The translations under genes and the position numbers were made by a program. Below are positions 23,565-29,646 of a DNA stretch of 29,646 nt, one piece after another. Every line of letters begins with the position of its first letter. Within the stretch, counting starts at the first letter, position 1. The stretch comes from Nocardioides sp. (GTDB lineage: Bacteria; Actinomycetota; Actinomycetes; Propionibacteriales; Nocardioidaceae), in the NCBI GenBank assembly GCA_025965295.1, contig JAOPXF010000489.1, positions 1 through 29,646 on the forward strand. Direction: 5' to 3'. The notes under the pieces were generated by a model that did not search any database, was not told the DNA's origin, and saw nothing but the letters and a program-made list of their open reading frames with translations.

Positions 23565-24335
23565 TCAGAGGGGGCTGTTGCCGTTGGTGTCATGGGTGCC
23601 GACGACCTCGAGGTAGTCGAGGACGTCCGCCGGGTGCCGCAGCACCCAGTGCGCGTACTTGCCCGACTCGTCGCCGTAGTAGCCCCACGCGGCGGCGGCG
23701 GCCGCCGAGCCCGCCGCGTGCGCGGCGTACATGTCGGTGGGGTTGTCGCCGACCACCAGGAGATCGCTGGGGTCCACGCCCAGTGCCGCCGCGGTCATCT
23801 CGACGGGCTCGGGGTCCGGCTTCATCCGGGTGACGTCGTCCTCGGCCACCACGGTGACGAAGAAGTCAGCGATGCCCAGGGCCTCGAGGGTCGGGATCGC
23901 GGTCTTGCGCCGCTTGGACGTGACGACGGCCATCCGGTAGCCGCGGTTCCGGAGCTCCTCCAGGAGCTCACGGATCCCGGGGTAGAGCCGCGCGTGGTCG
24001 AGGTGCAGCTGGATCGAGCGCTCGAGGTAGGTCGCCGCGCGCTGCTCCGGGGTCTCCGGGTCGTAGATCCGCATGATGTCGACCAGGCTCGGCCCGAGCC
24101 GGCTGACGATCTCCTCACGGCTGATGGACCGACCGACGAGGGGCGAGAGCATCTCGTTGAAGCCGGCCTCCATCGCGGGCAGCGTGTCGACCAGGGTGCC
24201 GTCGAGGTCGAAGGCCACGGCGCTGAAAGTCCCCGGCTCACGCGGCGCGATCGGCTCCTTCGGCGCGTACTCCTCGCCGTGGGGGCTGCGGGCTGCGCCG
24301 TCCCAGGGGGCCAGCTCGTCCTTGCCGGTGGTCAT
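23565..24335 (-). CDS. HAD-family sugar-phosphate phosphatase
   Basis: A 256-residue HAD subfamily IA phosphatase. Motif I is FDLDGT with nucleophile Asp43 and Asp45, motif II is VVTSK at 137-141, Lys172 (MKPDPEP) is motif III and GDNPTD (Asp197, Asp201) is motif IV. A cap domain follows motif I, as in phosphoglycolate-type enzymes and MupP, the MurNAc-6-phosphate phosphatase. The first 37 residues are an unusual polar extension. GAGGAG lies 6 bases before the ATG, so this start is well supported. It sits 18 bases before the AnmK-type kinase start and may dephosphorylate that enzyme's product. Confidence 0.88.
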   Translation of the reverse strand: MTTGKDELAPWDGAARSPHGEEYAPKEPIAPREPGTFSAVAFDLDGTLVDTLPAMEAGFNEMLSPLVGRSISREEIVSRLGPSLVDIMRIYDPETPEQRAATYLERSIQLHLDHARLYPGIRELLEELRNRGYRMAVVTSKRRKTAIPTLEALGIADFFVTVVAEDDVTRMKPDPEPVEMTAAALGVDPSDLLVVGDNPTDMYAAHAAGSAAAAAAWGYYGDESGKYAHWVLRHPADVLDYLEVVGTHDTNGNSPL

Positions 24336-24419
24336 GTCGTTCTCCTCGGTCGTGTGCTGACGGAACCGGGCGGGTGCCCGGTGAGTCGGGTGGGTCGTGC
24401 GGTGGATGGTCCGGTGGGA

Positions 24420-25406
24420 TCAGCTGCTGACGCGCTCCGTCCGGCGCCCTGCCGCCACGTGGCAGGCAGCGAGGTGACGGGGCAGGAGCTCGAGCAGCTC
24501 CGGCTCGGTCTCGCGGCAGACCGGCTGGACCAGCGGGCACCGCGGGCTGAAGTCACAGCCCAGCGGCGGGTTGGCCGGGTCGGGGATCTCGCCGCGCAGC
24601 GGCGCGACCTCTCGGTGCGCCTCGGCGTCGGGGTCGGCGATGGGTACGGCGGCCTGGAGCGCCTGCGTGTACGGGTGGAGTGGCTCGTCCGAGACCGTCT
24701 GCCACGGGCCCCACTCGACGATGCGACCGAGGTACATGACCGCGATCCGGTCGCTGATGTGGCGCACCATCCCGAGATCGTGCGAGATGAAGACGTAGCT
24801 CAGGCCGAGGCGGTCGCGCAGCCCGGTGAGCAGGTTCATCACCTCGGCCTGGACCGAGACGTCGAGGGCCGAGACCGGCTCGTCGAGGATCAGGATCTCG
24901 GGTTCGACCGCCAGGGCTCGGGCGATGCCGATCCGCTGCCGCTGCCCGCCGGACATCTCGTGCGGGTAGCGGGACGCGTAGGTGGCGGGCAGGCCCACCA
25001 TCGAGAGCAGCTCGCGGACCCGCTCCTGACGGCCCTGCGCACCCTCGGCCAGGCGGTGCACCTTCAGGACCTCGTCGAGCATCCGGCCCACGGGCTGCCG
25101 CGGGTTCAGCGAGGCGTACGGGTCCTGGAAGACCATCTGGATGCGGCGGCGGACGTCGCGGAGCTCGCGCCGGGAGGCGGCCGTGATGTCCTGGTCGCCC
25201 AGCAGGATGCGCCCGCCCGTTGCCTCCTCGAGGCGGACCAGCATGCGGGCGGTCGTGGACTTCCCACAGCCGGACTCTCCGACGATGCCGAGCGTCTCGC
25301 CGCGCTTCAGCTCGAACGAGACTCCCTTGACCGCGTGCACGACGCGGTCGCTGCCCCGGACGGGGTAGTCCTTGGTGAGGTCGTCGACCTTCAGGATCGT
25401 GCTCAC
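24420..25406 (-). CDS. Dpp/Opp-type ABC transporter ATPase (DppF-like)
   Basis: A 328-residue ATP-binding subunit. Walker A is GESGCGKS at 43-50, the signature MSGGQRQR is at 151-158 and Walker B ILILDE at 171-176. The C-terminal oligopeptide-transporter extension has LHPYTQAL and a Cys cluster (CDFSPRCPL, then later Cys residues) that can hold an Fe-S cluster in this family. It pairs with the DppD-like ATPase. The GTG start overlaps that gene's stop by 4 bases. An 84-base gap with no promoter signal precedes the phosphatase gene, so the operon probably continues. Confidence 0.93.
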   Translation of the reverse strand: MSTILKVDDLTKDYPVRGSDRVVHAVKGVSFELKRGETLGIVGESGCGKSTTARMLVRLEEATGGRILLGDQDITAASRRELRDVRRRIQMVFQDPYASLNPRQPVGRMLDEVLKVHRLAEGAQGRQERVRELLSMVGLPATYASRYPHEMSGGQRQRIGIARALAVEPEILILDEPVSALDVSVQAEVMNLLTGLRDRLGLSYVFISHDLGMVRHISDRIAVMYLGRIVEWGPWQTVSDEPLHPYTQALQAAVPIADPDAEAHREVAPLRGEIPDPANPPLGCDFSPRCPLVQPVCRETEPELLELLPRHLAACHVAAGRRTERVSS

Positions 25407-26428
25407 TGGGCCACCTGCTGGGAGACGCCGCCGCTGCGGGGTGCCGTCCACTTCTCGGGCGGGACCCAGCACCGGGCGCTGCTGCTGCCGCGCTCGGTGA
25501 TGGGCGGCAGCTGCTCGCTGCAGAGGTCCACCGCCTGGGGGCATCGGGGCACGAACGGGCATCCGGCGAACACGTGCGACGGGTCCGGTGGCGAGCCGGG
25601 GATCAGGCGCAACGGCGGCCGCTCGGAGCCGGTGGGCCGCGGGATCGAGGCGATCAGCCCGTCGGTGTAGGGGTGCTCCGGCCGGCTGAAGACCCGCCGG
25701 CTGGGGCCCTCCTCGACGATGTGGCCGGAGTACATGATCGCGATCCGGTCGGCGACCCGGGCCACCACGCCGAGGTCGTGGGTGATCCAGATGACGGCCA
25801 TCCCGTTGTCGGCCTGCAGCTGACGGACCAGTGCGATGATCTGCTGCTGGATGGTGACGTCCAGGGCGGTGGTCGGCTCGTCCGCGATCAGCAACCGAGG
25901 CCGCATCGCCAGCGCCATCGCGATGACGACGCGCTGGCGCATGCCTCCGGAGAACTCGTGCGGGTAGGCACGCGCCGCACGTCCCGGGTCGGCGATGCCG
26001 ACCTGCTCGAGCACCTCGCCGACGCGGCGACGCGCCTCCTCGGCGCTGCCTCCGTGCGCGAGGACGACCTCGCCGATCTGGTCACCCACGCGCATCAGCG
26101 GGTTCAGCGACGTCATCGGGTCCTGGTAGACCATCGCCATGCCGGCCCCGCGGACCGAACGGCGCTGCTGCTCGGTCGCCTTCACGAGGTCGACGCCCTC
26201 GAAGACGACCTGGCCGCCCGTGATCTCGACGGTGGGCCGCGGGTGCAGGTCCATCACCGACAGCACGGTGGTGGACTTGCCGCAGCCGGACTCGCCGACC
26301 AGGGCCAGGGTCTCGCCGCGGGCGACGTCGAACGAGACGCCCTTGACGACCTCCGCGTCACCGGTCGCGGTGTGAATGACCGTGCGCAGGTCGCGCACCG
26401 ACAGGACAGGTTCGTTCACCTGGCTCAT
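25403..26428 (-). CDS. Dpp/Opp-type ABC transporter ATPase (DppD-like)
   Basis: A 341-residue ATP-binding subunit. Walker A is GESGCGKS at 45-52, the signature FSGGMRQR is at 159-166 and Walker B LLIADE at 179-184. The C-terminal HPYTDGL and CPFVPRCP region is the usual oligopeptide/dipeptide extension. ATG 26428 overlaps the permease stop by 4 bases. Together with the DppF-like subunit it would power the heterodimeric permease. Confidence 0.93.
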   Translation of the reverse strand: MSQVNEPVLSVRDLRTVIHTATGDAEVVKGVSFDVARGETLALVGESGCGKSTTVLSVMDLHPRPTVEITGGQVVFEGVDLVKATEQQRRSVRGAGMAMVYQDPMTSLNPLMRVGDQIGEVVLAHGGSAEEARRRVGEVLEQVGIADPGRAARAYPHEFSGGMRQRVVIAMALAMRPRLLIADEPTTALDVTIQQQIIALVRQLQADNGMAVIWITHDLGVVARVADRIAIMYSGHIVEEGPSRRVFSRPEHPYTDGLIASIPRPTGSERPPLRLIPGSPPDPSHVFAGCPFVPRCPQAVDLCSEQLPPITERGSSSARCWVPPEKWTAPRSGGVSQQVAQ

Positions 26429-27303
26429 CCTCTTCTTCTCGGGTCGAGCACGTCGCGCACTCCGTCGCCGAGGAGGTTGAGTCCCACGACGGCGAGCACG
26501 ATGGCGGATGAGGGCATGACGAGCAGCCACCAGGCCTGGGTGAACAGGGTGCGACCCTCGTTGACCATGAGGCCCAGCGACGGGTCGGGCGGCTGGGTGC
26601 CGAGTCCGAGGAAGCTCAGGGTGGACTCGGTGAGGATGGCCCAGGAGAGGGCGAGCGCGATCTGGATGATGATCGGTGCCGCGACGTTCGGCAGGACGTG
26701 CTTCAGCAGCAGCCGAAGCGAGCCGTAGCCCAGCACCCGGCCGGCCTTGACGAAGTCCGCCTCGCGCACCGACAGCACCGGCCCGCGGGCCACGCGGAAG
26801 AAGATCGGCGTGTAGACGACGGCGATGGCCACCGAGGTGATCAGCCAGCCGCGGCCGAGCGCGGTGATGATCGCGAGTGCCAGCAGGATCGCCGGGAAGG
26901 CGAAGACCACGTCGGCGAGCCGGCCCGCCACCCGGTCGACCCAGCCGCCGAAGAACCCGGCGGCCACTCCGGCGAGGCCACCGACGAGCGTGGCCATGAG
27001 GACGGAGAGCAGGGCGATCCGCAGCGACGCGAGCACTCCTGTGGCCAGGCGCGACAGCACGTCCCGGCCGAACTGGTCGGTGCCGAAGAGGTACTCGGCG
27101 GACGGCCCGGTCAGGGCGTCCTTCTGGTGGGCCTCGAGCGGGTCGTACGGCAGGAGGCCGAACGCCGCGGCGAGCGCGGCGACGACGAGCACGAACAGCA
27201 CGACCAGGCCGGTCTTGCCGTTGCGGTTCTTCCAGAGCCGCTGCACCCAGCGACGCGACGTCCCGGAGGGGAGGGGGGTCTCCTCGATCACGGCGGCGGT
27301 CAT
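26425..27303 (-). CDS. Dpp/Opp-type ABC transporter permease (DppC-like)
   Basis: A 292-residue inner-membrane permease with a cytoplasmic N-terminus and six membrane spans. The region LFGTDQFGRDVLSRLATG is the DppC/OppC N-terminal signature, and KAGRVLGYGSLRLLLKHVLPN is the EAA loop contacting the ATPase. It is coupled to both flanking genes by ATGA overlaps. Confidence 0.94.
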   Translation of the reverse strand: MTAAVIEETPLPSGTSRRWVQRLWKNRNGKTGLVVLFVLVVAALAAAFGLLPYDPLEAHQKDALTGPSAEYLFGTDQFGRDVLSRLATGVLASLRIALLSVLMATLVGGLAGVAAGFFGGWVDRVAGRLADVVFAFPAILLALAIITALGRGWLITSVAIAVVYTPIFFRVARGPVLSVREADFVKAGRVLGYGSLRLLLKHVLPNVAAPIIIQIALALSWAILTESTLSFLGLGTQPPDPSLGLMVNEGRTLFTQAWWLLVMPSSAIVLAVVGLNLLGDGVRDVLDPRRRG

Positions 27304-28361
27304 GACAGCTGCACCCGCGGGTCGATGCGCGCGTAGAGCAGGTCGACGCAGAGGTTCACGAGCACGAACATCGCGGCGATGACCAGCACGACGCTCTGGA
27401 CGACGGCGTACTCACGCTGCTGGATGCCGGTGAGCACGAGCCGGCCGAGCCCCGGCAGGCCGAAGACCTGCTCCACGACGATCGTGCCGCCCAGCAGGTA
27501 GCCGAGCTGGATGCCGGTGATCGTCACGATCGGGATCGACGCGTTGTGGAGGACGTGGCGCCAGCGGACCCGGCTGTTGGACAGGCCCTTGCCCCGAGCC
27601 GTGCGGACGAAGTCCTGCGCCGACTGCTCCAGGAAGGCGGAGCGGGTGGTCCGCATGACGGTGGCCGCCAGCGCGAAGCCCAGCACGAGGGCCGGGTACA
27701 TCTGCTGCTGCAGGTTGACGAGCGGCGAGTCGGTGATCCCGACGTACTCGGCCGCGCTCGGGAAGTAGCCGAACTGGGCCGAGAGGAACGCGATGATCCC
27801 GGACGCGAGGACGAAGTTCGGGATGCCGAGGCCCAGCAGGCTGAACGTCTGCGCGGCCGCGTCACCGGGGCCGTTGCTCTTGGCGGCCGCGAGGACGCCG
27901 AGCGGCACCCCGAGACCGACCCCGATCAGCGTGGAGAGCAGTGCCAGCTCGACGGTGACCGGGAGTGCGTTCGCGAGGAGGGTCGACACGGGCTCGCCCG
28001 TCGTGACCGACACCCCGAAGTTGCCCTGGAACACACTGCCCATCCAGGACAGGAACTGCATCGGGAGAGGCTGGTCCAGGCCGTAGTAGGCGCGGACCGA
28101 CTCCAGCTGCGCGGGAGTCAGGTTGCCCGCCTCGACGCCGAGGCGCCCGGTCACCTCGTCCCCCGGGAGGAGCCGCAGCAGGACGAAGGCCGACACGGCG
28201 ACGCCGAAGAGGGTCACGACCACGTCCGCCAGCCGCCGCAGCAGGTAGCGCCTGCTCAGTCGTGGCCGCTTCCTCGCGGGACTGCTGACCGGCTCGGTGG
28301 CGGTGGTCACGGCCCGGCCGCCCTCGGCGGGGGTCGGGGCAGGGTTCGCACTGCGCTTCAT
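27300..28361 (-). CDS. Dpp/Opp-type ABC transporter permease (DppB-like)
   Basis: A 353-residue permease. After a Pro/Ala-rich cytoplasmic segment of about 35 residues comes the DppB-type first span (YLLRRLADVVVTLFGVAVSAF) and five more spans, with an EAA loop near FVRTARGKGLSNSRVRWRHVL. The ATG at 28361 is chosen because GGAG lies 6 bases upstream; the GTG at 28373 lies within that ribosome site. It is the first gene of the long catabolic operon, about 136 bases behind a consensus promoter with a downstream operator. Confidence 0.93.
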   Translation of the reverse strand: MKRSANPAPTPAEGGRAVTTATEPVSSPARKRPRLSRRYLLRRLADVVVTLFGVAVSAFVLLRLLPGDEVTGRLGVEAGNLTPAQLESVRAYYGLDQPLPMQFLSWMGSVFQGNFGVSVTTGEPVSTLLANALPVTVELALLSTLIGVGLGVPLGVLAAAKSNGPGDAAAQTFSLLGLGIPNFVLASGIIAFLSAQFGYFPSAAEYVGITDSPLVNLQQQMYPALVLGFALAATVMRTTRSAFLEQSAQDFVRTARGKGLSNSRVRWRHVLHNASIPIVTITGIQLGYLLGGTIVVEQVFGLPGLGRLVLTGIQQREYAVVQSVVLVIAAMFVLVNLCVDLLYARIDPRVQLS

Positions 28362-28469
28362 CGGGTTCTCCACAGACTCAGCCGGGACCGCACGGGCGAT
28401 CCGACGACCACGGATGGGATTCTTCGGAGGTCCGCGGTGACTGTGGTCGGGCGGAACCGTTGCGATTTG

Positions 28470-28506
28470 TGTTCAAGGTGATGAACGTCAAACGCTGTTC
28501 TGAACG
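28470..28506. promoter_or_regulatory. Composite operator between the permease and IclR genes
   Basis: Blocks TGTTCA, TGAACG, TCAAAC and CTGAACG in the same order and with the same 6-base gaps as at 17217-17253. The first pair differs from a perfect inverted repeat in one base. It covers the predicted start site of the permease operon and lies about 96 bases ahead of the IclR gene, so one protein bound here could control both directions. Confidence 0.75.
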
Positions 28507-28532
28507 CTATGGTTATCGCACGCGGCTGTCAA
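28504..28532 (-). promoter_or_regulatory. Sigma-70-type promoter of the transporter/catabolic operon
   Basis: On the minus strand, TTGACA (28527-28532), 17 bases, then TAGCGT (28504-28509). The -35 is a consensus match and the -10 fits TANNNT. The predicted start is near 28497. The operator's outer block CTGAACG (28500-28506) overlaps the -10 element. Confidence 0.8.
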
Positions 28533-28601
28533 GGAGCTAGCATCCGCTGAACCGTGGGCGACCCTGGAGACCTCCACGGGCGAGGACGAAGGGGGCGGGG
28601 C

Positions 28602-29393
28602 ATGGCCGACGTGGACCGGGCCGACGAGGGGCTGTACAGCCCCGTGAAGTCGGCGGACAGGACCCTGCAGGTCCTGGAGGCGTTGGCGAGCGGGGACCGA
28701 CGGGTCTCCCTCGCGGAGCTGGCCCGCGACCTGCAGATCCCGAAGAGCAGCCTGCACGGGATCCTCAAGACCCTGGTGCAGCGGGGGTGGGTGGACGTCG
28801 ACGAGACCGGGCTGCGCTTCGGCCTGGGCCTGCGCGCGCTGCTCGTCGGGGCGTCCTTCGTGGAGTCCGACGACGTGGTCGCGCGCGTCCAGCCGGTCCT
28901 GGACTGGCTCTCCGCGGAGAGCGGGCGCGAGGCCGTCCATCTGGGGCGCCTCGACGCCACCGACGTCATCTACCTGGCCAAGCGCGAGTCGGCCCACGCC
29001 CTCCGCCTCTTCTCGGCCATCGGGCGCCGGCTGCCGGCGCACGCGACGGCCCTGGGCAAGGTCCTGCTGGCCCGGCGCACGGACGAGGAGGTCTGCGCGC
29101 TCCTGGAGTGGCCGCTCGCCCCACTGACGGCCCGGACGATCGTGGGTCGCGAGGAGCTGCTCGCGGAGCTGGCGCTGGTGCGCCAGCAGGGTTACGCCCT
29201 CGACAACGAGGAGAACGCCGACGGCATCCGCTGCTTCGCCGTCGCCCTCGACACGGCCTCGCCGAGCCTGGACGCCATCAGCTTCTCGATCCCGATCTTC
29301 CGGCTCGACGACGCCCTCCAGACCCGGACGCTGGAGCTGCTGGCCGAGGGCAAGCGCCGGATCGAGGCGAGCTGGCCCACCAGGCTGCGCTGA
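28602..29393 (+). CDS. IclR-family transcriptional regulator
   Basis: A 263-residue IclR protein. The winged helix-turn-helix at about 18-76 (RTLQVLEALASG, SLAELARDLQIPKSSLHGILKTL) is followed by the effector domain (GREAVHLGRLDATDVIYLAKRES; AHATALGKVLLA; GYALDNEENADGIRCFAVAL). ATG 28602 follows a G-rich stretch; an upstream GTG at 28554 would add 16 Gly/Arg-rich residues not typical of the family. IclR proteins usually sense small carboxylic or sugar-acid catabolites, so KDG, KDPG or the imported sugar acid is a plausible inducer. It is divergent from the transporter operon and shares its operator region, so it is very probably the local regulator, and may be autoregulated. Confidence 0.92.
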   Translation: MADVDRADEGLYSPVKSADRTLQVLEALASGDRRVSLAELARDLQIPKSSLHGILKTLVQRGWVDVDETGLRFGLGLRALLVGASFVESDDVVARVQPVLDWLSAESGREAVHLGRLDATDVIYLAKRESAHALRLFSAIGRRLPAHATALGKVLLARRTDEEVCALLEWPLAPLTARTIVGREELLAELALVRQQGYALDNEENADGIRCFAVALDTASPSLDAISFSIPIFRLDDALQTRTLELLAEGKRRIEASWPTRLR

Positions 29394-29522
29394 CCTGCCG
29401 GCGCTGCTGCCTCCTGCTGAGGGAAGAGCCACGCCGCTGCCCGGCGTCGGCGGACCACACGACCGACCAGCGCGTTGACATCTGTGAACGTCGTCTCAAC
29501 GTCGACCGGCCGGAAAAGGCAG

Positions 29523-29564
29523 GAGCCCGAGCCCCTCCGTGAGGGAGGGCCCGGGCTCGGGCTC
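29523..29564 (-). terminator. Intrinsic terminator of the tRNA-Thr gene
   Basis: A perfect 12-bp outer stem (GAGCCCGAGCCC with GGGCTCGGGCTC) encloses a second CCCTCC/GGAGGG stem. On the minus strand it starts 6 bases after the tRNA CCA and is followed by a TTTT run at 29514-29517. It may also stop transcripts coming from the IclR gene. Confidence 0.88.
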
Positions 29565-29570
29565 GGGACG

Positions 29571-29646
29571 TGGAGCCGCCTGTCAGAATCGAACTGACGA
29601 CCTTCTCATTACGAGTGAGACGCTCTACCGACTGAGCTAAGGCGGC
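29571..29646 (-). tRNA. tRNA-Thr (anticodon CGT)
   Basis: A complete 76-base cloverleaf reaching the last base of the window: acceptor GCCGCCT/AGGCGGC, D-arm with TAGCTCAGTCGGTAGAGC, anticodon stem TCTCA/TGAGA around loop CTCGTAA (anticodon CGT, reading ACG), T-arm GTCAG-TTCGATT-CTGAC, discriminator T and an encoded CCA at 29571-29573. Confidence 0.97.

Noticed and set aside
22419..25670. Open plus-strand frame of 1083 codons across the sugar operon
   Set aside because: It is antisense to four or more well-supported minus-strand genes, has a low-complexity Arg/Gly/Asp/Val composition, and arises from GC-rich third positions of those genes.
29470..29500. Third copy of the IclR-type operator (TTGACATCTG-TGAACGTC)
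   Set aside because: Only one half-site (TGAACGTC) matches; the TGTTCA arm and the outer CTGAACG block are missing, and no plus-strand gene follows.
15580..29646. Genomic island inserted at tRNA-Thr
   Set aside because: The locus lies next to the 3' end of a tRNA gene, but I found no integrase, no second copy of the tRNA 3' end and no clear change in composition.
1..29646. CRISPR arrays, insertion sequences, prophage genes
   Set aside because: No regularly spaced direct repeats, transposase, integrase or phage structural motifs were seen on either strand.

Overview
The window is very GC-rich DNA with tightly packed genes, many GTG starts and frequent 4-base ATGA/GTGA gene overlaps. The content (an ECF41 sigma factor, KstR-like operators, leaderless-type promoters) points to a high-GC actinobacterium. 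A Nocardioides-like member of the Nocardioidaceae is my inference; no taxonomic marker is present.

Region 1 (1-4.9 kb). A thiamine-type ABC importer (thiB and the start of a permease cut by the window edge) sits behind a TPP riboswitch whose 3' end is also the ribosome binding site. Upstream is an ECF41 sigma factor coupled to an AhpD/carboxymuconolactone decarboxylase-like protein, with a recognisable ECF41 target promoter. A divergent HSL-type alpha/beta hydrolase is coupled to an ElaA-type acetyltransferase.

Region 2 (4.9-11.1 kb). A secreted GH9 glycosidase is followed by a minus-strand set: MBL-fold hydrolase, SDR oxidoreductase, dihydrodipicolinate-reductase-like dehydrogenase and an old-yellow-enzyme-type Fe-S flavoenzyme. 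The last two start just behind near-identical operators matching the KstR pattern TnnAACnnGTTnnA. This suggests a small steroid or lipid catabolic regulon.

Region 3 (11.1-15.5 kb). Small membrane proteins of unknown function, a PrmC-like methyltransferase, a DppA-type M55 D-aminopeptidase and a polytopic membrane protein. A hairpin-forming intergenic repeat occurs twice (9.86 and 11.64 kb), each time directly after a stop codon.

Region 4 (15.5-29.4 kb). One coherent catabolic locus under a divergent IclR regulator: a complete peptide/oligosaccharide-type ABC importer (two permeases, two ATPases and a solute-binding lipoprotein at the far end with its own promoter), a HAD phosphatase, an AnmK-type anhydrosugar kinase, a uronate-dehydrogenase-like SDR, KDPG aldolase, KDG kinase, SMP-30 lactonase and a ManD-family sugar-acid dehydratase. 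Read together, they could open and phosphorylate a 1,6-anhydrosugar, dephosphorylate it, oxidise C1, hydrolyse the lactone, dehydrate to 2-keto-3-deoxy acid, phosphorylate it and cleave it to pyruvate and glyceraldehyde 3-phosphate. The AnmK homologue lacks the usual HGQT motif, and no etherase or amino-sugar genes are present, so the substrate may not be anhydro-MurNAc. Both transporter promoters share a 37-bp composite operator with fixed spacing. The window ends with a complete tRNA-Thr(CGT) and its terminator.
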